A program made the position numbers and the translations under genes. A stretch of 64,000 nucleotides of DNA from assembly GCF_000800015.1 (NCBI RefSeq), contig NZ_JUGR01000001.1, forward strand, positions 2,542,001 to 2,606,000, given 5' to 3'. This DNA comes from Terriglobus sp. TAA 43 (GTDB taxonomy: Bacteria > Acidobacteriota > Terriglobia > Terriglobales > Acidobacteriaceae). Shown here in pieces: positions 52,572-61,373 of this stretch. How positions within the stretch are numbered: position 1 is the stretch's first letter; the number at the start of each line of letters is the position of its first letter. The notes beneath the pieces are model-generated. The model saw only the letters and a program-made list of their open reading frames with translations, did no database searches and was not told the DNA's origin.

Positions 52572-54371
52572 CTACTCGCCGACTTTTAGGACGGCTAGGA
52601 AGGCTTCCTGGGGGATGTCTACTTTGCCTATTCGCTTCATGCGCTTTTTGCCCTCTTTTTGCTTGTCGAGGAGTTTGCGCTTTCGGCTGATGTCGCCGCC
52701 GTAGCACTTGGCGAGTACGTCTTTCTTAATGGCACTTACTGTTTCGCGCGCTACGATCTTGCTGCCGATGGCGGCCTGGATGGCGACCTCAAACATCTGG
52801 CGGGGGATGAGCTCCTTCATCTTGTGGACGAGGGCTTTGCCGCGTTCGTAGGCGAAGTCGCGGTGGACGATGATGCTGAGTGCGTCAACGGGTTCGCCGG
52901 AGACGAGGATGTCCATCTTGACCATGGGGCTGGTCCAGGTGCCGGAGAGATGGTAGTCGAGTGAGGCGTAGCCGCGGCTGACGGACTTGAGGCGGTCGTA
53001 GAAGTCGAGCACGATCTCGTTGAGCGGGAGCTCGTAGGTGATCATGACGCGGTTGGCGGAGACGTACTCCATGTTCTGCTGCTTGCCGCGCTTTTCTTCT
53101 ACGAGCTTGAGGATGTTGCCGACGTACTCCTCGTTGGTGAGGATTTTGGCGATGATGACGGGCTCTTCGACCTCGTCGATCGTCGTGGGGTCGGGCCAGC
53201 GCGAGGGGTTTTGCACTTCAAGCGTGGTGCCGCCGGTGAGGTGGACCTTGTAACCCACGCCGGGAGCGGTGGTGATGAGGTCGAGTCCGAACTCGCGCTC
53301 GAGGCGCTCCTGGATGATTTCCATGTGGAGCAGGCCGAGGAAGCCGCAGCGGAAGCCGAAGCCGAGGGCCACGGAGGACTCGGGCTCGAAGGAGAAGGAT
53401 GCGTCGTTGAGCTTGAGCTTGCCGAGGGCTTCGCGGAGGGCTCCGTGCTCGTGGCTTTCTACGGTGTAGAGGCCGGCGAAGACCATGGACTTGATGTCTT
53501 CGAAGCCGGGGAGCATTTCGGTGGCGGGGTTGGTGGGGTCAGTGATGGTGTCGCCGACCTTGGTGTCTGCCACGTCCTTGATGGTGGCGACGAAGAAGCC
53601 GACTTCGCCTGCGGAGAGTTCGGCGATTTCGACGGGCTTGGGGGTGAGGACGCCCATGGATTCTACGTCGAAGACTTTGCCGTTGGACATGAGCTTGATG
53701 CGCTGGCCCTTGCGAAGCTTGCCGTTGATGACGCGGGCGAGCACGATGACGCCCTTGTAGGGGTCGAACCAGCTGTCGAAGATGAGTGCCTGGAGCGGCT
53801 TTTCGCTGTCGCCGGTGGGTGGCGGCATGAGCGTGACGACCGCTTCGAGGATGTCGGCGACGTTGAGGCCGGTCTTTGCGGAGACGGCGATGGCGTGATC
53901 GGCGGGGAGGCCTACGGTGGTTTCGATCATCTCCTTGGTGCGCGGGATGTCGGCACTGGGGAGGTCGATCTTGTTGATAACAGGGATGATCTCGAGGCCG
54001 TTGGAGATGGCGAGGTAGGCGTTGGCCAGGGTCTGGGCTTCTACGCCCTGGCTGGCGTCGACCACGAGGAGGGCGCCTTCGCAGGAGGCGAGGGAGCGCG
54101 AGACTTCATAACTGAAGTCGACGTGGCCGGGGGTGTCGATGAGGTTGAGCTGGTAGGTCTGGCCGTCGTGGGCCTGGTACATCATGCGGACCGAGTGGGC
54201 CTTGATGGTGATGCCGCGTTCGCGCTCGAGGTCCATGGCGTCGAGGACCTGCGCCTGCATCTCTCGCTGCGTGAGCGAGCCGGTGAGTTCGAGGAGGCGA
54301 TCAGAGAGGGTCGACTTGCCGTGGTCGATGTGCGCGATGATCGCGAAATTACGTATGTACTTGGGGTCCAT
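52572..54371 (-). CDS. lepA: Elongation factor 4 (LepA), 599 aa
   Basis: A ribosome-bound translational GTPase that can back-translocate stalled ribosomes. G1 AHIDHGKST (13-21), G2 around RGITIKAH, G3 DTPGHVDF and G4 NKIDLP are all present; EF-G-like domains II, III and V follow, and the unique C-terminal LepA domain with the conserved [22 protein letters not shown] segment completes the normal length. The ATG at 54371 has AAGGG upstream; a start 10 codons earlier is less likely. Cytoplasmic. Confidence 0.96.
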   Translation of the reverse strand: MDPKYIRNFAIIAHIDHGKSTLSDRLLELTGSLTQREMQAQVLDAMDLERERGITIKAHSVRMMYQAHDGQTYQLNLIDTPGHVDFSYEVSRSLASCEGALLVVDASQGVEAQTLANAYLAISNGLEIIPVINKIDLPSADIPRTKEMIETTVGLPADHAIAVSAKTGLNVADILEAVVTLMPPPTGDSEKPLQALIFDSWFDPYKGVIVLARVINGKLRKGQRIKLMSNGKVFDVESMGVLTPKPVEIAELSAGEVGFFVATIKDVADTKVGDTITDPTNPATEMLPGFEDIKSMVFAGLYTVESHEHGALREALGKLKLNDASFSFEPESSVALGFGFRCGFLGLLHMEIIQERLEREFGLDLITTAPGVGYKVHLTGGTTLEVQNPSRWPDPTTIDEVEEPVIIAKILTNEEYVGNILKLVEEKRGKQQNMEYVSANRVMITYELPLNEIVLDFYDRLKSVSRGYASLDYHLSGTWTSPMVKMDILVSGEPVDALSIIVHRDFAYERGKALVHKMKELIPRQMFEVAIQAAIGSKIVARETVSAIKKDVLAKCYGGDISRKRKLLDKQKEGKKRMKRIGKVDIPQEAFLAVLKVGE

Positions 54372-54551
54372 GCTCACCCTTGATTCTACGTGCTTCGGCA
54401 CTTCGTGCCGTGCTCGACGTCGCTCCGGGGACGTGATTCCTGGCAGAATTTCGTGGCGAGATGGCCGTTGGGCGCGCGGGGGAGGGCTTCCGAGTGCTCG
54501 GAAGCTTGGAGCGGGGTGATGGGGGGAGGGGTTTAGGGCGTTGAACCGAGG

Positions 54552-54635
54552 TTAGTAGGAGCTGTCTTCCACCTTGGCAAAACCTGCCACGATGGCGATC
54601 ACGAATCCAGCGATGAAGAGTGAACCAAGAAGCAT
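54552..54635 (-). CDS. 27-residue single-helix membrane protein
   Basis: MLLGSLFIAGFVIAIVAGFA, then KVEDSSY: one membrane helix and a short charged tail. AAAGG stands 6-7 bases before the ATG, a convincing start signal for such a short frame. The size and layout resemble subunit-type peptides such as KdpF, but no kdp genes are near; the nearest downstream gene on this strand is lepA (180 bases). Function unknown. Confidence 0.6.
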   Translation of the reverse strand: MLLGSLFIAGFVIAIVAGFAKVEDSSY

Positions 54636-54683
54636 GAGAGACCTTTCAGATCAGCGGAACAATGACACAAACAACAGACCAGG

Positions 54684-54705
54684 GAGTTCGGGGCTTTTCG
54701 AACTC
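54684..54705 (-). promoter_or_regulatory. Leader hairpin upstream of the 27-residue protein
   Basis: GAGTTCG-N8-CGAACTC, exact 7-bp stem about 50 bases before the start codon, possibly a leader structure. Confidence 0.4.
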
Positions 54706-54821
54706 TGCGGATAACCGTAACCGCCAAGGTCCAGGGTCAGGAATACCACCCTTTGCGTTATGGTCATCACACTTTTGTGGTATGCGGTGTTTGGCGTTCC
54801 GATTTGGGAATTTCGCTGGGG

Positions 54822-57254
54822 TCAGGGCTTTGGTGGGTGAACCTCTCCTACGAACGGGGCGGCTTTCTTTGTCCAGGTTGAGGTGGCGAAGTAGCGGCGC
54901 ATGAGGGCGGCGGCGTCGCGGCCGAGTTGGTCAACACTCGCGGCGGTTGGATTGTCCGCTCGGTAGACGCCAGATTGCTGACTGGGTTCGTTCTCAAGAT
55001 TGCCACCATATCGGATCATGCGAAGGATGTAGTAAAGCGCCTGCGGGGCCTGCGTGTCATGCGGGTTGGACCGGACCGTGACGATGATTTTTCTGCCGAC
55101 CTCTGCGGCGCGGATGGACTGTAGCTTTACGGCGTCTGCACGGCCGCGCTGGAGCTCCTGGGGTGTCATCCATGCGGGCGGAGCAAGAAGTGGTGTGGCG
55201 AATTCCGGCGCGTTGTACTGCCAGTTGAGTCGATAGCTCTCAACGAAGTCGTAACTGTAAGCCCGCTGTGTACCAGGATCGACATTCGGCTGGAGACCCG
55301 GGTTGCGCGCGAGTACGAGCCAGGGCGTGAGTGGAGATTTGACGGCGAGTTGCTGCTGCAAGGATTGAGGCAGGAGTGGCTGGAGGCTGGCTGCGGCTAC
55401 GGTGTCGCCGAGGAGTGTTGCGCGTGTCCAGCCCTGCATGGCGATGGATTGGCGCAAGGGTTGTGGGATCGATGAGGAGTTGGCAGCTTCTACCCACACA
55501 GAGAGTGGGGCTTGTTCGTTGAGAAAGCGTGCCGTGTTCGCATCCATTTGTTGCTGACCGGGCGTGAGGCAACGATGCCAATTGCTCCGATGCGTCATAA
55601 CTTCCTTGCATTCGTCACTGGAGCAAGAGGTTTCCGAAGCGGCGAGCAGGATGGTACGAGGCAGATGAGCGAAGGAATCCTCGCGTGTTGTGGCAGCACG
55701 CATCGCGAGGCTGCGGAGAGCATTTTGCGTGGACGGTTCCTGTTCCTTGAGAGGCGTTATGTTCTGTGCCTGTTGAAGCGTGGCTATGGTGGCGCGTGCA
55801 GCCGATAGCTGGTCAGAAGCGAGTTGAAGGCGGGCGAGGTGGTAGCGGACGGTTTGCCAGGCGGGTGAAGAAATAGGAACTTCCATGGCAGCCTGTAACA
55901 AAGCGGCATCCTGTGGTGTGTTATCAGGCGAAAGCATCAGCGCAGCCACCAACCATGGAAGTGTGCGAGTCTGCTTCCACTGTTGCAAAGCGTGCGGAGC
56001 GGCTTGCGCAGAGTATGCGCGCAACGTAATCGTCCAATCGAGAATGGGAGCTGAGGCTCGGAAAGAAGCAGAGTCTGCGAAGGCTTTATCCCAAAGAACG
56101 ACAGCTCTTGCGTGAGCTTCGGACGGGCTTAAGGTGCGATAGTCGATTTTGCCGTCGGTCGTTTTAACCTCTTCCCAATGCTCGGGCTCAGCGCGTAGGT
56201 TGTCTGGAACCTTCGCTCTCATGAGCCAGAGAACGTCCTGCACATCCTGCTGGTAGTTCCAGTCTTCGCCGGGACCGGAGAGTAACGCAGTGAGTTCATG
56301 GGTGCGGACTTCTGGTTCGAGACGGATGCGGATGAGGTTGCGCTGCATTTTTGCGGCCTCGGCCCACTGCTTCAGAGGCTCTGTGGCGAGATAACGATCA
56401 ATATGGCGTTCGGCATCCTCGAGTGAGCTTCGATTGAAGCCCGTCGGTGAATCGTTAGCCGCGTTACGGAGACGCACGCGACCGCCTACATAGCCTGCAA
56501 TGGCTTTCCATGGTGAGGCGACGTCTGCCGCGATTGCGTCGAACTCACGCGTGGCAGCTTCAAGATTCCCCACATAGAAATGTGCGGCTGCAATCTGGTA
56601 GGCGCGGTCTTGTTGGAGCAACAATGGCGAGCCAGACGGCGCCGGTTTGGGAGTGGTCCCATTGCCCCCACTGCAGTTGACGAAGACGCTGTCCTGAGCC
56701 TGTATCCAGTCCGCAAGGACAGGACTGGATTTGCCCCATGTGGCTGCACGCGACTGCAAGGTGACTACCGCTGTACGGAAAGCATCGTCAGCACAGTTGG
56801 GCACCGTGACTTCGAAGCGATATCCATCGGGGGTAGTGACCTTTTTCTGCAAGTCGGGGTCGACATTGGCAAGTGCGATGTTTGTAAAACGAGCACGAGT
56901 GGCAGCCCAGTTGGCAATTGCCGGATTGGGCTTTGGTTCTTCGTAGTGGTAACGAATTGGTGGTTCGCCGTACGTTTGCTCTGCAACAGAGTAGGACGGG
57001 GCCCATCCCTTCTGCTCATCCGCCGTGAGCGTGCCGCCGTTGAGGTAGCGGTAGGCGACGAAGAGGTCTGCTGAGGGGAAGTCGGTTTGCAGGATGCCGA
57101 GGTGGCCCTGTACGTAACGCTCGGGGAGGTCTGGGCGATTGGTGCGGACGAAGACATCGGGAAAGAAGTCGGGGCCGCAGGCTTGTGCGGTGGTGAGTGT
57201 GATGGCACAGACAGCGGTTGCGTGCAGGATGCGGGCGATGCGGCGGGGGATCAT
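54822..57254 (-). CDS. Large secreted protein of unknown function, 810 aa
   Basis: Signal peptide with cleavage close to ACGPDFFPDVFVR, a motif reminiscent of other secreted proteins with a conserved CGPDF start. The rest is mainly helical with many paired helices (e.g. YQIAAAHFYVGNLEAATREFDAIAADVASPWKAIAGYVGGRV), the pattern of TPR-like repeats. The poor lipobox (AQAC) makes a lipoprotein uncertain. It overlaps the preceding DUF3142 gene by ATGA, so the two are produced together. I cannot assign a function; a periplasmic scaffold or binding protein is plausible. Confidence 0.8.
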   Translation of the reverse strand: MIPRRIARILHATAVCAITLTTAQACGPDFFPDVFVRTNRPDLPERYVQGHLGILQTDFPSADLFVAYRYLNGGTLTADEQKGWAPSYSVAEQTYGEPPIRYHYEEPKPNPAIANWAATRARFTNIALANVDPDLQKKVTTPDGYRFEVTVPNCADDAFRTAVVTLQSRAATWGKSSPVLADWIQAQDSVFVNCSGGNGTTPKPAPSGSPLLLQQDRAYQIAAAHFYVGNLEAATREFDAIAADVASPWKAIAGYVGGRVRLRNAANDSPTGFNRSSLEDAERHIDRYLATEPLKQWAEAAKMQRNLIRIRLEPEVRTHELTALLSGPGEDWNYQQDVQDVLWLMRAKVPDNLRAEPEHWEEVKTTDGKIDYRTLSPSEAHARAVVLWDKAFADSASFRASAPILDWTITLRAYSAQAAPHALQQWKQTRTLPWLVAALMLSPDNTPQDAALLQAAMEVPISSPAWQTVRYHLARLQLASDQLSAARATIATLQQAQNITPLKEQEPSTQNALRSLAMRAATTREDSFAHLPRTILLAASETSCSSDECKEVMTHRSNWHRCLTPGQQQMDANTARFLNEQAPLSVWVEAANSSSIPQPLRQSIAMQGWTRATLLGDTVAAASLQPLLPQSLQQQLAVKSPLTPWLVLARNPGLQPNVDPGTQRAYSYDFVESYRLNWQYNAPEFATPLLAPPAWMTPQELQRGRADAVKLQSIRAAEVGRKIIVTVRSNPHDTQAPQALYYILRMIRYGGNLENEPSQQSGVYRADNPTAASVDQLGRDAAALMRRYFATSTWTKKAAPFVGEVHPPKP

Positions 57255-58054
57255 TGTGTTTGCTGCTCCAGTGCAGCGAGTTGTGGGAGGTCTTGTTTCC
57301 AGCCGCGGTCGGGGAAGATGTAGACGCGGCGATTGGCGATGCCGGAGGGCGCGGGTTCGTGTGTGGAGATGCCGACGGTGGTGTTGCAGAGCGGCTCTGG
57401 TAGTTGCGCGGATGGAATGGCGATGCGCACCATGCGTGCGCGGCCGGGTTCCATGCGGAAGAACATGGGGATGGCGGCGTTGACAGGGAGCGTGCGGAGC
57501 CAGTCGTCTTCACTGCACCAGGAGACGAGTGCCGTCATTTCCAGCGGGAGTTGCGCGGGCATTTCGCGGCGGAGTTGCTGGAGAAGATCGCTGTAGAAGG
57601 CGCGCTCGGAACGGCGAGCGTCGAAGTCGATTTGCAGGGCGGCCAGGTCGGGTTGTTGCGCCGTTTTTACCAGCGATGCGACTGCGGCTTTGAGCAATGC
57701 GCGGTCGTAATGATGTGCGCCGAATGCGGAGCCGGTTTCAATGCGGACGGTGGCGATGCGTTGAATGTTTTGCGGGAGCAGGACCGGGTTGCGACGCGGG
57801 GTGAAAACAGCCTCGTCGTTGAGGTGCAGTGTGCCTTGATAGATGGCTACGGCTTCGCGTTGCGGTGAGAGCGTGTGCAGGTCTTCCGGGCGCTCCCATA
57901 CCCATGCGACTGTCTTGTGGAGCGATGCGTCGGCGGGTGCAGCCTGGACAGTGGCCGTGGTGGCTTGTTGTTGATGGTGATGCGTGATGATGGCCGCAAT
58001 GGCACATGCGATGGCTGCGGTGATGAGGAGCAGCGGCAGGGGACGCGGGCGCAT
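57251..58054 (-). CDS. DUF3142-family protein, 267 aa
   Basis: One N-terminal membrane or signal segment (MRPRPLPLLLITAAIACAIAAII), then a TIM-barrel-like domain: VAWVWERPEDLH, LQIDFDARRSERAFYSDLL, LEMTALVSWCSEDDW and FFRMEPG are typical DUF3142 segments. The acidic pair in QIDFDA could be catalytic in a glycoside-hydrolase-like fold, but activity is unproven. The ATG at 58054 was chosen because the longer frame has no start signal. Translationally coupled to the 810-residue secreted protein, so they probably work as a pair. Confidence 0.8.
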   Translation of the reverse strand: MRPRPLPLLLITAAIACAIAAIITHHHQQQATTATVQAAPADASLHKTVAWVWERPEDLHTLSPQREAVAIYQGTLHLNDEAVFTPRRNPVLLPQNIQRIATVRIETGSAFGAHHYDRALLKAAVASLVKTAQQPDLAALQIDFDARRSERAFYSDLLQQLRREMPAQLPLEMTALVSWCSEDDWLRTLPVNAAIPMFFRMEPGRARMVRIAIPSAQLPEPLCNTTVGISTHEPAPSGIANRRVYIFPDRGWKQDLPQLAALEQQTQ

Positions 58055-58193
58055 GGTGTGCTCATCGTGAGGCTTGTTGCGTGGGAATGCAAGTGGAAAT
58101 GTTTTGTGTATATCGAAGCTCGCTGTGAGGCGCTCTGCATGCGTGTTGTTTGTCTTCCTGGCTTGGTAGGATGAACGGCAGTTGGAGACGCTC

Positions 58194-60497
58194 ATGATTA
58201 CTCGTCGTAGGTTTCTGGAATCCGCTGCTGTTGCCGCCACGCTTGCTCACATGGAATCGCGCTCGATGATGGCGCTTTCACAGAAGGCTGTTGCCAAGGA
58301 TGATGTGTTGCAGTGGGTGGACCCGCGCATTGGTACGGGTGGGCATGGGCACTGCTATCCGGGTGCGAGCATGCCTTTTGGTGCGGTGCAGCTTTCGCCG
58401 GATACGTACAACGATGGCTGGGATTGGAGCAGCGGATACCACATTACCGATGACAGCATTATGGGGTTCAGCCATACGCATTTGAGCGGTACGGGCGTTG
58501 GCGATCTGCTGGACTTCCTCGTGATGCCGGGTACAGGCAAAGCGAAGCTGGTGCCGGGCGACCGGAAGAATCCGGAAGAGGGATATCGTTCGCGCTTTAC
58601 ACACAGCACGGAGGTGACGACGCCGGGCTACTACTCCGTGATGCTGGACACATACAAGATCAAGGCGGAGTTGACCGCCACAGAGCGTGTGGGCGTGCAT
58701 CGTTACACATTCCCGAAGAGCGATGAGGCTTACCTGATTGTTGACCTGCACCATGCGCACCTGACGAAGCGTGGCACCACCGTTGTGAGCAGCGAGGTGG
58801 AGCTTGCGGGCGACACGTTGCAGGGTGGGCATGTGACGAATGGATGGGGCAATGGGCGTCATGCTTACTTCTCCATGCAGTTTTCGAAGAAGCCGAAGAA
58901 GGTGGAGATTTTCTCAGACGATCAGCCGGTGAGTGGCAAGAAGACTGAAGGTGTGAACCTGAAGGCTGTTCTGTACTTCGAGACGAAGGCCAACGAAACG
59001 ATCCTTGTGAAGACGGGCATCAGCGCGGTGGATACTGCGGGTGCTGCGAAGAATGTTGCTGCCGAGGTCAAAGGCTTTGATTTTGATGGCACGCGCATGA
59101 TGGCCGCGGCGGCGTGGCGCAAACAACTTGGCAAGGTGCGCGCTTCGTTTATTGACGATACGCATCGCACGATCTTTTACACGTCGCTGTATCACATGAG
59201 CCTGGGGCCGGTGCTGTTTGACGATGTGGATGGGCGCTATCGTGCGATGGATAACACTGTGAAGACGCTGCCCAATGGCGAGCGCAACTACACCACGTTC
59301 AGCCTGTGGGATACGTTCCGTGGTGCGCATCCGGCGTACACGATCATTGAGCCGGAACGTGTGCCGCAGTTTGTGAATACGTTGATCCGTATGGGTGAAG
59401 AATCGCCTGCGGGTGCGCCGGTGTGGCCGCTGTGGGGTCGTGAGACGGAGTGCATGACGGGCTTTCATTGTTCGTCAGTCATTGCCGAGGCGCAGAAGAA
59501 GGGCTTCAACGCGGATTACAAGCGTGCGTATGCGATGTTGCAGAAGGGCCGTGCGGATGATGTGCAGGGTATGACGTGGCACAAGGAGCATGGATATATC
59601 CCGGCTGATCTTGAGGGCGAGTCCGTGTCAAAGCATGTGGAGTTTTGCTATGACGACTGGGCGATGGCGAACATTGCTTCGCGGTTGGGTATGACGGCGG
59701 AACGCGATGAGCGGTTGAAGATGTCAAAGGGATATCTGAACAACTGGGATGCGAGTATGGGCTTCCTGCGTCCGAAACTTTCGAATGGTGAGTGGACCAC
59801 GCCGTTTGATCCGATTGAGATGCGGCACTGGGAGAAGTGGTGGGACTACACGGAGAGCAATGCGTGGCAGACGACGTTTACGGTGCAGTGTGATCCGGGC
59901 GGCATGATCAAGATGATTGGCGGCAATGCGCCGTTTGTGACGAAGCTGGATGCGTTGTTTAATCAGCCGAGCACGCTGCCGTCGTATGCGCCGCCGGATA
60001 TTGCGGGCATGGTGGGGCAGTATGCGCATGGCAATGAGCCGTCGCATCATATTGCGTATCTGTATGTGTATGCCGGTGCGCCGCACAAGACGCAGAGCCG
60101 CGTGCGTAGCCTGATTGACACGATGTACAAGGCAGAGCCGGATGGCATGCAGGGCAATGAAGATGTGGGCCAGATGTCGGCGTGGTACTTCCTGAGTGCG
60201 CTTGGTTTTTATCCGGTTGATCCGGTGAGCGGCATCTATGTGTTGGGTTCTCCGGTGACGACCGGCGCGACGCTGGATATGGGCAAGGGGCGTGTGCTGA
60301 AGATTGAAGTGCAGCGCTCGAATGCTTCGGATTGCTATGTGAAGGAGTTCCGCCTGAATGGAACGGCGCAGGACAAGGCGTGGTTCCGGCATAGCGATAT
60401 TGCAAAGGGTGGCACGCTGACGTTTGTGATGAGTGCTACGCCGAATGAATCGCTGGGCACGGATGTGAAGGTAATTCCGCCTTCGCAGGAGATTTAA
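58194..60497 (+). CDS. GH92 alpha-mannosidase with Tat signal, 767 aa
   Basis: The ATG at 58194 has GGAG upstream. The N-terminus MITRRRFLESAAVAATLA is a twin-arginine signal, so it is exported folded. GH92 marks: VDPRIGTGGHGHCYPGASMPFG, GFSHTHLSGTG, and the C-terminal NEPSHHIAYLYVYAGAPHKTQ and GNEDVGQMSAWYFLSALGFYPV, which carry the catalytic Glu/Asp and calcium ligands. GH92 enzymes are calcium-dependent inverting exo-alpha-mannosidases acting on mannans and N-glycans. Its length is typical. Together with manA it suggests use of mannose-containing glycans. Confidence 0.94.
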   Translation: MITRRRFLESAAVAATLAHMESRSMMALSQKAVAKDDVLQWVDPRIGTGGHGHCYPGASMPFGAVQLSPDTYNDGWDWSSGYHITDDSIMGFSHTHLSGTGVGDLLDFLVMPGTGKAKLVPGDRKNPEEGYRSRFTHSTEVTTPGYYSVMLDTYKIKAELTATERVGVHRYTFPKSDEAYLIVDLHHAHLTKRGTTVVSSEVELAGDTLQGGHVTNGWGNGRHAYFSMQFSKKPKKVEIFSDDQPVSGKKTEGVNLKAVLYFETKANETILVKTGISAVDTAGAAKNVAAEVKGFDFDGTRMMAAAAWRKQLGKVRASFIDDTHRTIFYTSLYHMSLGPVLFDDVDGRYRAMDNTVKTLPNGERNYTTFSLWDTFRGAHPAYTIIEPERVPQFVNTLIRMGEESPAGAPVWPLWGRETECMTGFHCSSVIAEAQKKGFNADYKRAYAMLQKGRADDVQGMTWHKEHGYIPADLEGESVSKHVEFCYDDWAMANIASRLGMTAERDERLKMSKGYLNNWDASMGFLRPKLSNGEWTTPFDPIEMRHWEKWWDYTESNAWQTTFTVQCDPGGMIKMIGGNAPFVTKLDALFNQPSTLPSYAPPDIAGMVGQYAHGNEPSHHIAYLYVYAGAPHKTQSRVRSLIDTMYKAEPDGMQGNEDVGQMSAWYFLSALGFYPVDPVSGIYVLGSPVTTGATLDMGKGRVLKIEVQRSNASDCYVKEFRLNGTAQDKAWFRHSDIAKGGTLTFVMSATPNESLGTDVKVIPPSQEI

Positions 60498-60515
60498 CGA
60501 TTTACGAGATGTTGC

Positions 60516-60557
60516 GTGGGGTCCGCGGAAGCTATTCTGTGGACCCCACAGCTTTTT
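60516..60557 (+). terminator. Terminator of the GH92 gene
   Basis: GTGGGGTCC pairs with GGACCCCAC (60541-60549), then a TTTTT run. Confidence 0.8.
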
Positions 60558-60569
60558 CTGGAGAGATGT

Positions 60570-61373
60570 ATGCGGTCTGTTGTGGCGATGGTTGCGTTGT
60601 TGTTTGCAGGATCTGTGGCGGCACAGATGATGCCGCAGGCGAAGGAGCTTCGGCGCTTTCCTGCGGAGGAGGCTAACCAGGGTGTGGCGACGGATCGCGA
60701 GTATTTCTATGCCATTGCCGACCATGACATTGGCAAATATCGCAAGACGGATGGCGTTCGCGTGGCGGAGTGGCATGGGCAGCCGCCGCAGTTCATTCAC
60801 ATCAATAGCTGCACGGTGATGGCGAAGGAGCTGGTGTGTGCGATGTCGAATTTTCCCGGCGTGCCACAGGTGTCGTCGGTGGAGCGTTTTCAGATCAGCG
60901 ATCTGAAGCACGTGGGTTCAACGCCGCTGGGTACGGGGCGCGGATCGCTGACGTGGGTGGAGTGGCACGACAACAGCTGGTATGCGTGTTTTGCAAACTA
61001 TGACGGCAGAGGTGGCGAACCGCCACGCGATCATCGCGCAACGGTACTGGTGCGTTTTGACAAACACTGGAAGAAGCAGCAGCGTTGGCTATTTCCGGAA
61101 GATGTGTTGGACAAGTTCGGACATATGAGCGCCAGCGGCGGTCGCTTTGGTGCGGATGGTTTGCTGTATGTGCAGGGACATGATCTGCCTGAGATGTATG
61201 TGTTGCGTTTGCCGGCAAAGGGAGATCGGCTGGAGCACGTCTCGACGTTTGGTGTGCCGACGAATGGGCAGGCGTTTGACTGGGATGGCGCGAATCCGCA
61301 ACGGATGTGGTCGATTGCACGCAAAGGCAGCGTGGTGGTGGAGAGTGAACTGCCCGCGGTGAATACGCGCTAG
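60570..61373 (+). CDS. Secreted protein of unknown function, 267 aa
   Basis: GGAGAG precedes the ATG at 60570; the signal peptide is MRSVVAMVALLFAGSVAAQ. The rest is a beta-rich sequence with strand-turn repeats (YFYAIADHDIGKYRKTDG; SLTWVEWHDNSWYACFANYDG; HVSTFGVPTNGQAFDWDG) compatible with a beta-propeller. No catalytic motif was recognised. It overlaps the convergent VWFA-related gene by 4 bases and is probably periplasmic. Confidence 0.75.
   Translation: MRSVVAMVALLFAGSVAAQMMPQAKELRRFPAEEANQGVATDREYFYAIADHDIGKYRKTDGVRVAEWHGQPPQFIHINSCTVMAKELVCAMSNFPGVPQVSSVERFQISDLKHVGSTPLGTGRGSLTWVEWHDNSWYACFANYDGRGGEPPRDHRATVLVRFDKHWKKQQRWLFPEDVLDKFGHMSASGGRFGADGLLYVQGHDLPEMYVLRLPAKGDRLEHVSTFGVPTNGQAFDWDGANPQRMWSIARKGSVVVESELPAVNTR

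Noticed and set aside
53211-54383. Open frame of 390 codons on the plus strand
   Set aside because: Antisense to lepA. Its product is made almost only of Gly, Glu, Val, Asp and Leu, with no domain.
59724-60911. Open frame of 395 codons on the minus strand
   Set aside because: Antisense to the GH92 gene; product is Arg/His-rich without domains.
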